NCBI GenBank assembly: GCA_905182375.1
Contig: CAJJBF010000005.1
Span: forward strand, 124,001-188,000
Direction: 5' to 3'
Origin: Flammeovirgaceae bacterium UBA4465
Lineage (GTDB): Bacteria > Bacteroidota > Bacteroidia > Cytophagales > Cyclobacteriaceae
DNA length: 64,000 nt
The notes beneath the pieces were generated by a model, which worked only from the letters and a program-made list of their open reading frames with translations, ran no database searches and was not told the DNA's origin. Below are positions 1-10,100 of this stretch, piece by piece (position 1 is the stretch's first letter; every line of letters begins with the position of its first letter). A program made the position numbers and the translations under genes.

Positions 1-261
1 TATACGCTATATAGTTTTGATGATTCAATCTCAGTCTGTTTTAATTATCAAGGAATTGACCCAATGACACTTTGTACCGCCCTGTATGAACATCAAATTA
101 CGGTCGTGGGTTTCGGGTCTTTTAATAATGATACATTTATTAGACTCATAACAATTAATACCAATAATAAAGAATATGATATTTTGAATTTCTTTAAAGT
201 ACTTGAAGCCTACGTTCATAAAACTTCAAAAATAAAGAAGGAAGTTCTGGAGCAGGCATAA
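1..261 (+). CDS. C-terminal end of a PLP-dependent (group II-like) decarboxylase, partial
   Basis: The frame is open from the first base, so this is the 3' end of a gene that starts outside the window. About 86 residues are visible. The pattern VCFNYQGIDP, then VVGFGSFNNDTFIRLIT, then a final DILNFFKVLEAYV helix resembles the C-terminal subdomain of the glutamate/aromatic/cysteine-sulfinate decarboxylase family, fold-type I enzymes that decarboxylate amino acids. The catalytic lysine and substrate pocket lie upstream and cannot be seen, so the substrate is unknown. The internal ATG at 64 is not the real start, because the homologous pattern continues upstream of it. The family call is by pattern recognition of the tail only. 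Confidence 0.6.
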   Translation, partial: YTLYSFDDSISVCFNYQGIDPMTLCTALYEHQITVVGFGSFNNDTFIRLITINTNNKEYDILNFFKVLEAYVHKTSKIKKEVLEQA

Positions 262-641
262 TAATTATGATGAGCATTTTGAAAAGGTAGTAACAAATGA
301 AATTTCCTGGTACTCAGGATTACTACTAAAATATTTTTAATCTCTTCATAGATGATAAAACAAAAAATTAAGTGGCCTACTTTTGAATAGACGCGCATTT
401 ACTAAATATTTGAATTTTGCTATACTCTATCCCATTCCAGCTCACGCATAAAATCCTCCTTTAAATTCTATTTTATTTCGAGATTATCAACCCATGAGGT
501 CAATAAGCACTCCCCATTGTATTTTTATTTCAAAACATATTTGATAATAAAGCTATTATCGAATATTGTAAGGAAAACTATAGCCATCTGATAAATATTC
601 AACGCAGGTATCTGGTCAAAAGAATCCATTATATATTCAAC
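262..641. other. Intergenic region without a supported gene
   Basis: This AT-rich stretch separates the decarboxylase tail from the 3' end of the lactonase gene on the other strand. The longest unclaimed frame is about 34 codons on the minus strand (525-629), with no recognisable pattern. I see no clear terminator hairpin, tRNA or repeat. Confidence 0.5.
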
Positions 642-1543
642 TTATTTAAAAGATTGAGATGCTCCTCTTACTTCCATTTTCAATTGATAAATGGCCTTTG
701 ATGCAGTGATGAAAAGGATGTCTCGATCAGGTCCACCGAAAGTCACATTGGCCGTCCAAGGTTCCTCAATTTTGATATGCGCTATTTTTTTACCTTTAGC
801 ATCAAAAACAGAAATGCCGTCCCCTGTGAGGTAAACATTGCCTTGCTCATCAAGGGTCATCCCATCTGATCCCATCGCTACGAATCGCTTTTGGTTGGAT
901 AAACTCCCATCGGCTTCTATTTGATAACTGTACGTCATTTGCCCATCTATATCGGCAACATATAACAAGGATCCATTGGGGGTGCCTATGATCCCATTGG
1001 GTTGCTCTAAACCTGTAGCTACTGTGCTTACTACACCTGTTGGTGATAAATAATAGACATTGTTAGAGGACAAATAAGACGCAGTATGTTGCCAATAAGG
1101 ACGTTGATAAAAAGGGTCTGTAAAATAAACACCTCCTTTGGGATCCACCCAGAGATCGTTGGGTCCGTTCAATCGCGTGCCTTGAGAGTCTTTTAAAAGG
1201 ACCTCGATATTTTTAGCACTATCAATTTTCCATAATTGACCCAATGCATCCGCACATGCATATAAGTTGTCCTCTCAGAATCAAAATACAAGCCATTGGA
1301 ACGACCCGATGGCGTTAAGAAAATTTCAAGTTCACCATCAACTGACCATTTGAGTATTTGATCATTGGGCTGATCGGTAAAATAAACATTACCCCGACTG
1401 TCGACAGCTGGGCCTTCGGTGAATTCAAAATGATCCGCAATTTTTATCAATTGAGCATCCTCTGCGACTATTGTAGGTGCTTGTGCAGCAATCTTTTGAG
1501 ACGTCACTGAAGACACCACAAATAATATGACTAAATATTTCAT
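642..1543 (-). pseudogene. SMP-30/gluconolactonase/LRE-like secreted protein, frameshifted
   Basis: Two overlapping frames together give one beta-propeller protein of about 300 residues. The N-terminal part (1543 down to about 1275) has a signal peptide ending near IAAQA, then FTEGPAVDSRGNVYFTDQPNDQILKW and RSNGLYFDSE. The C-terminal part continues with NLYACADALGQLWKID, NDLWVDPKGGVYFTDPFYQR, QPNGIIGTPN and SDGMTLDEQGNVYLT, the repeating blades of SMP-30/gluconolactonase proteins, which hydrolyse sugar lactones in a periplasmic or extracellular setting. The frame changes at about 1271-1278, and one missing base there (or two extra bases in a GAGA run) restores it. The gene is co-directional with and just downstream of a sulfatase, fitting carbohydrate catabolism. 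It is either a recent pseudogene or a sequence error; the pieces are otherwise well preserved. Confidence 0.8.
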
Positions 1544-1568
1544 TTAAATACACTTCTGAATTTGCGAA

Positions 1569-2957
1569 CTATTCTAATTCAAAAAATGCCTTATGCTTTT
1601 GGGCATATCCCAGCATTTTTTTGAATACCTCAGGATGATCTTCTTTTACATCTTGAGTTTCCATAGGATCGTTAACCAAATCATAAAGCGTTAAATCAAT
1701 GGTAGCTTGTTCATATTTTCCAGGAATACCATCGCTACCTGGAGAGGGACGTGTTCTGTAATTATGAGGCAGGTGCAATTTCCATCGACCGCTTCCGCTC
1801 ATCATAGACTCTAATGTTGGTCCTGTGGTAAATGCATAATAATCATGTGGTGAAATTTGCGTTACTCCCGTCATTAAATCCCAGATGTTTTTACCATCTA
1901 TCGGCAACTTTGGTAAGGGTGTCTCCGTTAAATGAGCAATAGTTGGGAGTAAGTCAATAGATAGAAATACCTGATCGGAAACCGAACCTGGAGCCAGCTT
2001 ATTCGGATACTTGATGATGCACGCCACTTTCGTCCCGCCATCAAATGAAGTCCCTTTGGCTTCCCTGTAGGGAGTGGTTCCCGCATGATTCCCATAGGAA
2101 ATCCATGGCCCATTATCAGAGGTGAAGACCACAAGGGTCTCCTCATCAATACCTGCCGCACTTAGGGCATCCATGATCCGTCCAATAGACGCATCTAACT
2201 CTACAATGACATCCCCATATAGCCCCACTCCTGACTTACCCTCAAAAGCTTCACTACCAAACAGCGGAACATGGGGCATTGAATAGGGAACGTATAAAAA
2301 AAAGGGCCGGGATGCATGATCATTAATGAAATTAACGGCATCATCTGTGGCCCATTTCGTTAAGTTACGTTGATCTGCCTTAGAAACAGCTTCAATTTCT
2401 ACTTGACCATTTTTCCAATACTGGAGCGGAAATTTCCCCCAAAATTCTGGATTCTCCGGATGATGTTTCCACATATCATTACTGTACATCAGCCCAGAGG
2501 AAACGTCAAACCCACGTTGGTGGGGACGCGTGTCTTCTTGATCTCCTAAATGCCACTTACCAAAAATACCCGTTTTGTAACCATCTGCATTATAAATTTC
2601 AGCCATTGTAGGGAAATCAGGGGACAATCCTCTTTCCTTGGGTGCATGTGCGTTGAATACTTTCGTTCTTCCTGGGTAACATCCGGTTAATAAGGCTGCC
2701 CTAGAAGCAGAGCAAATGGCCTGTGGTACATAAAAATTTCGATAAACAACCCCCTCTTGGGCCAATCGATTGACATTGGGCGTCTTTATCCTCTTTTGTC
2801 CAAAAGGTTCAAAATCACTCCATCCAGAATCGTCTAAAAAGATAATGACCACATTGGGCTTATTATTTTTAAGAGATTCAGGCGTTCCGCATCCCATCAA
2901 GAAGCTCAGACAGAGTAGCACAGTCAATAAAATAAAAAATTTTGTATAATGCATCAT
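1569..2957 (-). CDS. Lipoprotein sulfatase (arylsulfatase A-like, formylglycine type)
   Basis: This 462-residue protein begins with a lipoprotein signal ending FLMGC (Cys23), so it is probably anchored in the outer membrane or periplasm. Asp42-Asp43 (FLDDSGWSD) start the metal site. The signature is ICSASRAALLTGCYPGR with Cys82 in the C-x-A-x-R motif that is matured to formylglycine, and VVFTSDNGPW supplies further metal ligands. The C-terminal half keeps the family's YREAKGTSFDGGTKV block. Such enzymes remove sulfate esters from polysaccharides. The maturase is not in the window. It lies 25 bp upstream of the broken lactonase on the same strand and diverges from a sugar permease. The exact substrate cannot be told from sequence. 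Confidence 0.92.
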   Translation of the reverse strand: MMHYTKFFILLTVLLCLSFLMGCGTPESLKNNKPNVVIIFLDDSGWSDFEPFGQKRIKTPNVNRLAQEGVVYRNFYVPQAICSASRAALLTGCYPGRTKVFNAHAPKERGLSPDFPTMAEIYNADGYKTGIFGKWHLGDQEDTRPHQRGFDVSSGLMYSNDMWKHHPENPEFWGKFPLQYWKNGQVEIEAVSKADQRNLTKWATDDAVNFINDHASRPFFLYVPYSMPHVPLFGSEAFEGKSGVGLYGDVIVELDASIGRIMDALSAAGIDEETLVVFTSDNGPWISYGNHAGTTPYREAKGTSFDGGTKVACIIKYPNKLAPGSVSDQVFLSIDLLPTIAHLTETPLPKLPIDGKNIWDLMTGVTQISPHDYYAFTTGPTLESMMSGSGRWKLHLPHNYRTRPSPGSDGIPGKYEQATIDLTLYDLVNDPMETQDVKEDHPEVFKKMLGYAQKHKAFFELE

Positions 2958-3019
2958 GAGCGTAGAATAATCAAAAAATCATTAAAATAGAGGAAGGTAA
3001 GGCTTAATAATAAGATCAT

Positions 3020-3027
3020 TATATTTG
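3020..3027 (+). promoter_or_regulatory. Candidate -7 promoter element (TATATTTG) for the MFS gene
   Basis: TATATTTG matches the Bacteroidota primary sigma factor -7 consensus TAnnTTTG. It lies 20 bp upstream of the permease start and in the divergent gap to the sulfatase. No strong -33 element is seen. Confidence 0.45.
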
Positions 3028-3046
3028 AATTTAATACAAAATAATC

Positions 3047-4300
3047 ATGATGCCTAGAAGTCCCTATATTGTTTTTTTGATTCTACTGATATTTTTTGTC
3101 ATCTCCTTTATAACCAATATTATAGGGCCTTTAATGCCTGATATTATCGAAAGTTTCAACCTAAGTTTGACCTTAGTCGCTTTGATCCCATTTGCCTTTT
3201 TTATTGCCTATGGTGTCATGTCTATTCCCGCAGGCATGCTGCTCCTTAAATTCAAAGAAAAGCATCTGATCGTTTCGGCCTTCATCGTGATATTTTTCGG
3301 TGCAATCCTATTGGCACTGCTCCCAAGCTACCTAACAGCTTTGTTTTCATTCTTCATCATTGGTTGTGGTATGGCCGTACTCCAAGTAGTCATTAACCCA
3401 CTTTTAAGAGTCACTGGTGGCGAAGAACATTTCGCAATGTATGCTGTTTTTGCCCAATTAGTTTTTGGATTTGCCTCCTTTTTAAGCCCCTTGGTTTATA
3501 CTCAATTAGCCTCTGAAACTTTTTTTTTAGCTGATTATCCATTCCTTCAAAATTTAAGCACCTTTTTGATCCCCAAAGAGTTACCCTGGATATCCTTGTA
3601 TTTTTTATTTTCTGTCATCAGCCTCTTTATGATACTCATTTTGGCTTTTTCAAAATTTCCTAAAGTTGAACTTAAATCAAATGAAAAATCAGGTGCTCTC
3701 GCCACGCACATTAAACTATTTAAAAATAAGCAAATTCAATTGTTTTTTTTAGGGATGGTTTGCTATGTTGGTGCCGAACAGGGTATTGCCAATTGGATTT
3801 CTCAATTTCTTAATGTGTATCATGGCATTGATCCAAAAGTATTGGGTGCAGCCACCATTTCTGATTTTTGGGGATTGATGACCTTGGGTGGTATTATTGG
3901 GCTTGTCCTTTTAAAACTCTTTGATAGTCGCTGGGTTCTTATTACTTTTTCAGGGCTCGCTATAATTTACCTGATCCTCGCGCTTTTCGGTCCTGCTAAA
4001 ATCGCTTTGATTTGCTTCCCATTAACAGGTTTTTTTCTATCGGTAATGTATCCCATTCTTTTTTCTTTGACATTAAATTCATTTGCTGACCATCACGGTT
4101 CAATTTCAGGAATATTGGTCACGGGAATCATTGGGGGAGCCATCTTACCCCTCATCATTGGCTGGTTAGGAGATGCGGTCGGACTTCGGTCAGCTATGTG
4201 CTTTTTATTTATCCCACTTGCCTTTATTTTAAGTACTGGCTTTTGGGCAAGGCCCCTGATCACCAATCAAAAAATACGTTGGTTTTCTAAAGGATCATAA
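3047..4300 (+). CDS. MFS sugar permease, FucP-like
   Basis: The 417-residue protein is almost entirely hydrophobic, with about 12 predicted membrane segments, for example FLILLIFFVISFITNIIG at the N-terminus and repeated Gly-rich helices. The pattern of GPLMPDIIESF, PFAFFIAYGVMSIPAGMLL and GCGMAVLQVVINPLLRVTGG resembles the FucP/NagP branch of the major facilitator superfamily, proton-coupled importers of fucose, glucose or N-acetylglucosamine. Its neighbours are a sulfatase upstream (divergent) and nagB downstream (convergent), so an amino sugar or a sulfated-glycan monosaccharide is a reasonable guess for the substrate. That is inference from context. The start may be the first or second ATG. 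Confidence 0.8.
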   Translation: MMPRSPYIVFLILLIFFVISFITNIIGPLMPDIIESFNLSLTLVALIPFAFFIAYGVMSIPAGMLLLKFKEKHLIVSAFIVIFFGAILLALLPSYLTALFSFFIIGCGMAVLQVVINPLLRVTGGEEHFAMYAVFAQLVFGFASFLSPLVYTQLASETFFLADYPFLQNLSTFLIPKELPWISLYFLFSVISLFMILILAFSKFPKVELKSNEKSGALATHIKLFKNKQIQLFFLGMVCYVGAEQGIANWISQFLNVYHGIDPKVLGAATISDFWGLMTLGGIIGLVLLKLFDSRWVLITFSGLAIIYLILALFGPAKIALICFPLTGFFLSVMYPILFSLTLNSFADHHGSISGILVTGIIGGAILPLIIGWLGDAVGLRSAMCFLFIPLAFILSTGFWARPLITNQKIRWFSKGS

Positions 4301-4364
4301 ATATACAGCCCCCCTTTAGCCTTGATTGAGAAGGGTAGTTAAGGCTGAAATAAGCGCCCATCTA

Positions 4365-5114
4365 TTAAATATTTTCAAAGACTTTTTTAGGATCCAATAA
4401 AGAACCGGCAGCTTGGTCTAAAAATATATGACAATTTGGGTGATGACGCAAGAGACTTGCAGGACATGAAAGGGAAACCTCTTCTTCGAGCATTTTTTTA
4501 ACGATCGGAGCTTTATTTTGACCCCCAACCAGCAACAATATGCTTCTGGCTTCCATGAGTGTCCCTAAACCAAGTGTCAACCCTTGAGATAACTTTTGAG
4601 GCTGTTCAAAATACTTTTGCCCTATTTGTATGGTCAAAGGGTCTAAATCAACCATTTGACTTCGTGAATCTACAGGGGTAAATGGTTCATTCATGCCAAT
4701 ATGACCATTGAGGCCTAGACCCAAAATAGCTACGTCAATACCTCCTTGCTTTTTGATGTACATCTCATTAATGAGACATTCGGCAAACACATCAACTGAT
4801 CGACCATCAAAAAAACATATCTGTTCATCAGGCACACCTAAGGGATGGAAAAGATCTTGATCCAAATGATACCTACAACTGCCTATATCTTGGCCATTTA
4901 AACCTATCCATTCATCTAAGCCCAAAAAATGCCAATCTGCTGTATCTAAGCTGTTTTTTTCGACACTCGTTACCAAATGCTTATACAGTCCTTTGGGAGA
5001 ATCTCCCGATGCCACACAAACCAATGGGTTTGGCGTCGCTTTTATCGAATCAATCAAAACTTTCGTTGCAGCAGTACTCAATTCTTCATAAGTATTTAAA
5101 ATTATTACATTCAT
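4365..5114 (-). CDS. nagB: Glucosamine-6-phosphate deaminase
   Basis: The 249-residue protein matches the NagB/SugarP isomerase fold at family length. Visible motifs are VCVASGDSPKGLY near residue 33 (phosphate-binding loop), HFLGLDEWIGL (general region of the catalytic Asp) and GLGLNGHIGMNEPF around residue 131 (active-site His). The enzyme converts glucosamine-6-phosphate to fructose-6-phosphate and ammonia in the cytoplasm, linking amino-sugar catabolism to glycolysis. It is transcribed toward the sugar permease; no nagA or amino-sugar kinase lies alongside, so upstream pathway steps must be encoded elsewhere. A related 6-phosphogluconolactonase is less likely given the intact NGHIGMNEP motif. 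Confidence 0.93.
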   Translation of the reverse strand: MNVIILNTYEELSTAATKVLIDSIKATPNPLVCVASGDSPKGLYKHLVTSVEKNSLDTADWHFLGLDEWIGLNGQDIGSCRYHLDQDLFHPLGVPDEQICFFDGRSVDVFAECLINEMYIKKQGGIDVAILGLGLNGHIGMNEPFTPVDSRSQMVDLDPLTIQIGQKYFEQPQKLSQGLTLGLGTLMEARSILLLVGGQNKAPIVKKMLEEEVSLSCPASLLRHHPNCHIFLDQAAGSLLDPKKVFENI

Positions 5115-5206
5115 ATAATTTTATAATATATTTTGAAACAGATGATGGGTAAGCCTATCTCTAGAAACGCACACAACAACAATTTAAACAAATAAGAGCA
5201 AACCCC

Positions 5207-5214
5207 TATATTTG
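5207..5214 (+). promoter_or_regulatory. Candidate -7 promoter element (TATATTTG) for the DUF418 gene
   Basis: TATATTTG fits TAnnTTTG and is 63 bp upstream of the probable original start of the broken DUF418 gene at 5277. It is the same octamer as in front of the MFS gene. Confidence 0.35.
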
Positions 5215-5276
5215 AATTAGAAACTAAATAATCCTTTAGAAAAATTTCGGTTTAGTTTTAATAAACCCATCGATAA

Positions 5277-6438
5277 ATGACTGATAAAACCTAAATTTAT
5301 CAAATAAAACGCACCCCTTTAAACCAACCAAACAACATTTAGGATTGAAGTTGTAGATACCTTGAGAGGCTTTGCCCTTCTGGGCGTGTTATTTGCTAAT
5401 ATCCCTTATGGTGGAGATCCACCCGTTGCAGGAATCTTTGATGAATCTTCACCCTTTTTATTGGATCTATTGATCTCTAAAAAGTTTATAAGCCTATTCT
5501 CTATCCTTTTTGGTTTCGGGTTCTATATTCAAATGTCCCGCACTGAAAAAACAGGCATAAATTTTAGAAAATACTTTATTAAGAGAATGTCCTTATTATT
5601 TTTAATTGGAACCATACATTGTTTTATCTTATGGGATGGGGGTATTATCATGTCTTATGCCTTTGGAGGGCTCTTTCTACTTTTAATAAGGAACTGGTCT
5701 TTAAAAAAACTAGTGATTCTTGCTCTTATTTTTAATGTTTTTTTAACTGGAATCGTATTTATTGGCAATAGTGCTTTAGAATGGCGGGTGTATGATTATG
5801 GATTGGCACTCATATGGCCGACAACAAATTCATATTTAGAATATTTCAAGGTAAATTTCATCATGGCTCCTTGGGTGAATTTCTTAAATGATATGCCAAT
5901 TACACTTTTTTATACTTTTGGTAATATACTGATTGGGTTGATTTTGGAAAAAATGAACTTTTTCAGCCCCCCTGAACGATTAAAAAAATTAACAAATAGA
6001 TTCATCATTTTAGGCTTTTCTGTTGGGGTCCTCTGCAGCTAATTTTTTCATCAGGTGACCACAGGTGCTATTGATTTGGATATTCCAATGTTATGGGTCC
6101 CCTTTGTATTGGCAGCAGGTATGATTTTACAGAGTTTGGGTTATTTAGCTCTTTTTATAAGATTATATCAAAAAGGGATATTTAATAAAATGTTGGAGTG
6201 GTTTAAATATGTGGGCAAAACAGCCTTATCGAACTATATTTTTCAATCCGTATTTTATCTTGTTGTATTTTATCATTGTACTAATATGTTTCAGTTATTT
6301 GGTAAAATATCCTTAGCCGAAACTTATCTGATTACATTTTCTTTTTTTCTTTTTCAGTTTTTTATCAGTTATTTATGGCTCAAAAGAAAAGATCAGGCAC
6401 CCATTCAGTATTGGTGGAAAAAAATGAGTTATAGATAG
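5277..6438 (+). pseudogene. DUF418-family inner-membrane protein, interrupted
   Basis: The conserved N-terminal pattern RIEVVDTLRGFALLGVLFANI starts at 5341, but no ATG, GTG or TTG precedes it in frame after the stop at 5320. An ATG at 5277 begins a plausible N-terminal tail in another frame (MTDKT, then a stop at 5292), so both a stop and a frame change separate it from the body. A second in-frame TAA at 6040-6042 splits the body, and homology resumes in the same frame (FHQVTTGAIDLDIPMLWVPF). The DUF418 C-terminal domain follows (GKTALSNYIFQSVFY). Family members are multi-pass membrane proteins of unclear role. Several lesions make this a stronger pseudogene candidate than the single-base cases. 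Confidence 0.75.
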
Positions 6439-6614
6439 CAATCTAAAATCAAAGCGAGTAAAAAATTATATCAAGGCATCTTATCTGAAAATAGTGATCT
6501 GGACAAATTATTTAAGATTGTCAAAGTCTGAGAAATGGTAAAAAATCATTGTCTGAAAAGAAAACTGCCAAATAACTGCCAAGAACCCGGCAGGTTTAAG
6601 TGTAATCTGTAAAC

Positions 6615-6646
6615 AAAAAAACCACCTACACAGAATGTAAGTGGTT
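6615..6646 (-). terminator. Rho-independent terminator downstream of the tRNA
   Basis: On the minus strand, AACCACTTAC pairs with GTAGGTGGTT across a short ATTCTGT loop, followed by a run of T residues. It lies 11 bases beyond the tRNA 3' end. Confidence 0.7.
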
Positions 6647-6657
6647 ATTAATCATTG

Positions 6658-6731
6658 TGGGCCCACCAGGACTCGAACCTGGGACCACCTGATTATGAGT
6701 CAGGTGCTCTAACCAACTGAGCTATAGGCCC
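6658..6731 (-). tRNA. tRNA with CAT anticodon (elongator Met, or Ile2 if lysidine-modified)
   Basis: The minus strand folds as a complete 74-nt cloverleaf. The acceptor stem GGGCCTA pairs with TGGGCCC, the D arm is AGCTCAGTTGGTTAGAGC, the anticodon stem-loop is CCTGACTCATAATCAGG, the T arm is CCAGGTTCGAGTCCTGG and the discriminator is A. CCA is not encoded. The CAT anticodon with no initiator-type C1:A72 mismatch rules out fMet. I favour elongator Met; an Ile2 identity depends on TilS modification and cannot be excluded by eye. Confidence 0.93.
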
Positions 6732-7076
6732 ATGCATTAATGAGCGCAATTTTAGTCGATTTCGTTGAATATACCAACGGATAGAAATCGTATTTTAAGA
6801 AAAATTTTAAATTTTTAACCTCCCCTCTCGTATGCATTTGAGCTTTCAGCTTTCAATAACCCTAGCCCAACGGCGTATAATTCCTCTTATCTAACCTTTA
6901 TTCAACTTTAAAAACATTTTTTTTGAAAAATAAGAAGATTTCATAAATTTAATGCCCTATTTTAGGTCTAAATACTGAATTTTTAAACAACTATTGTTTT
7001 TTTTATTAATTATGTAAAAAAATATCACAAATTTTTATTTTATGCTTTAAAAAGGGTCTTTTTAGATCAGATTATT

Positions 7077-7084
7077 TATTTTTG
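7077..7084 (+). promoter_or_regulatory. Candidate -7 promoter element (TATTTTTG) for gltBD
   Basis: TATTTTTG fits TAnnTTTG. Transcription would begin around 7090, only about 10 bases before the ATG at 7101 but about 45 before the ATG at 7134. The 360-bp gap between the tRNA and gltB holds no other feature that I can see. Confidence 0.45.
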
Positions 7085-7133
7085 TTAGCAGTACAAAAAC
7101 ATGTACCCCCTTCAAGAAAAACAAATCAATGAT

Positions 7134-10100
7134 ATGAGTAAAGGCCTTTACGACCCCCAATTTGAACATGACTCATGTGGTGTTGGTTGCATCACTAACT
7201 TCAAAGGCATCAAATCTCATGCCATCGTCAAAGACGCATTGACCATGCTAGAAAACATGGAGCACAGGGGTGCGACCGGTTCAGATCCCGATACGGGTGA
7301 TGGTGCTGGTATTTTGATTCAAATACCTCATGATTTTTTGGAAGAGCAATTACAAACTTTTGGGATTCCACTTCCTAAAGTAGGTCTTTATGGCGTTGGG
7401 ATGGTCTTCTATCCTCAGCATTATGCCACGAGAGAACTTTGTAGGAAAGTCATCAATGATTGCATGACTACCATGAATTTTAAACTCATTACCTACCGAT
7501 TGGTTCCCACAGACGCTAATGTTCCGGGGCATGAGTCAAAGTCTGTAGAGCCTTATATCGAGCAGCTTTTTCTGGTTCATGAAGACGATACCGTTCAAGG
7601 TGATGACCTCGAACGTAAACTGTTTGTATTAGGTAATTACATTACCCATCAAATAAATAACTATGTGCATGCCGCCAATGATGAATTTTATATTGCCTCT
7701 CTCTCTTGCAATACCCTCATCTATAAGGGTCAACTGAAAACTGACCAATTAAGAAGCTACTATCATGATCTTCAAAATGAACGCCTCAGCTCCGCTTTGG
7801 CCATCGTGCATTCAAGATTTTCAACCAATACCTTTCCCAATTGGAAATTGGCCCAACCGTTTAGATACATTGCTCACAATGGAGAAATAAATACCATTCG
7901 AGGAAATGTCACTAAAATGAGGTCTAAAGAGGCTTTGATGCATTCAGCGTATTTTTCCTCGAAGGAGTTATCCTACTTGATGCCCATTACAGATCCCAAT
8001 AATTCTGATTCTGCAAATCTAGATGGCTTGGTAGAGTTACTCACTTTATCCGGTCGAAGCTTACCTCATGTCATGATGATGCTCGTCCCAGAAGCCTGGC
8101 AGGGTAACAAACAAATGGATGCAAACAGGAAGGACTTCTACAAATACCATGCGGCCATGATGGAACCATGGGATGGCCCAGCGGCCCTCTTTTTCACCAA
8201 TGGAAAACAAATTGGAGCTACTTTAGATCGCAATGGATTGAGACCAGCCCGTTATTGCATTACCTCAGATCATCGACTCATTATGGCTTCTGAAGCCGGG
8301 GCCATCGTTACAGATGAGGCCAAGATCATCAAAAAAGGCAGACTCCAACCCGGAAAGATGTTACTGGCCGATTTGTCTGAAGGAGTTATTTATGATGATT
8401 CCCAAATAAAAGCACTGGTTTGTGATGACAAACCCTACAAAAAGTGGCTAAAGGAACAACGCATCAAGTTAAGGCTCATGCCTATTCCTGAACTTCAGGC
8501 AAAGGTCATCGAACCCCACAGACTTACCACCAGACAGATCTCCAATGGCATGACCGAGGAGGATGTCAAAATAACGATTTTGCCTTTTGCTCGCACCGGA
8601 GCTGAGCCGCTGGGATCCATGGGCTCTGATGTCCCACTGGCCGTCCTTTCAAAGCAAAGTCAGCATATTTCCAATTACTTCAAACAATACTTTGCTCAAG
8701 TAAGCAACCCTCCCATCGATCCCATTCGTGAAAGACTAGTGATGTCTTTGTATACAAGAATAGGGAAATCTTTAAATTTATTAGAAGAATCGGCTGAACA
8801 CACCAGGCAAGTCCACATCTCTCAACCCATCCTTTCTAGAGATGATTTTTATAGAATAAAGGGATTGGCAAGTCATGGAATGGATTACTACATTATTGAT
8901 GCCACCTTGGATGTCGCCAATAAAGAGACCTTGCGCATGGCCATAGGTAGGATCTGCAATGAAGCTGAAGATGCCATCAACAAAGGGAACAGCGTGCTTA
9001 TCATTTCTAACAGAAAGGAAAGTAAATACAAAGCAGCCATTCCTAGTTTACTCGCCACAGGATCTGTGCACCATCATTTGGTTAATAAAAAATTACGGAC
9101 CCAAGCTGGACTCGTGGTAGAATGCAGCGATGCATGGGAAACACACCACTTCGCAACTATTATCGGATATGGTGCCAGTGCCATCTATCCTTACCTTACC
9201 TATGACACCATTCAAAACGCTTACAACAACAAGGTTTTGGACAATGACCAACCGTTGAATTATTATTTTGAAAATTTCCGAAAAGGTGTCGGTAAAGGCC
9301 TTTTGAAAATTTTATCCAAAATGGGTATCAGCACCTTACAGTCCTATCAATCCTCACAAATATTTGAGTGTATTGGTTTAGGTCAAGAAGTCATTTCGAC
9401 TTGCTTCAAGGGAACTGTAAGCCGTTTAGATGGATTGAATTTTGATGATTTAGGTAAAGAGGTGGTCATCAAACACCTCGCTGGCTACAACAAAAGTGAA
9501 CATCAACTTTTGGAAGCAGGGGGCTATTTCCAATGGAAACAAAAAGGCGAGAAGCATCTGCTCAATCCTGACACCATCCACTTGCTTCAAAAATCTACCC
9601 GTTTCAATGATTATGAGCTCTTCAAAAAGTTCACAGAAAAAGTACATGGAGAAGCTACCGATATCATCAATGTAAGAGATTTATTTGAATTTAAATACAG
9701 ACAAGCGATCCCGGTTGAAGAAGTCGAACCTGTGGAGAATATTTTAAAGAGGTTTGCCACGGGGGCCATGTCATTAGGATCTATATCGCATGAGGCTCAC
9801 AGTACGTTGGCCATTGCAATGAATCGCATAGGCGCCAAAAGTAATAGCGGAGAAGGTGGGGAAGACAGTAAGAGATATCTCAAAAAAGAAAATGGAGATT
9901 GGGAACGTTCTGCAATTAAGCAAGCAGCATCTGGGCGTTTTGGTGTTACCATAGAATATCTCAATCAAGCCGAGGAACTTCAAATCAAAGTAGCCCAAGG
10001 AGCGAAACCAGGTGAAGGAGGGCAATTACCTGGTCATAAAGTTGATGAATACATTGCCAAAGTCAGGCACAGTACGCCCGGAGTAGGACTGATATCTCCT

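Noticed and set aside
525..629. 34-codon frame (MDSFDQIPALNIYQMAI and onward) on the minus strand
   Set aside because: Too short, with no pattern or neighbour that supports coding.
7101..7133. Earlier ATG for gltB
   Set aside because: It lies about 10 bases from the predicted transcription start, and the conserved N-terminus begins with the ATG at 7134; kept only as an alternative.
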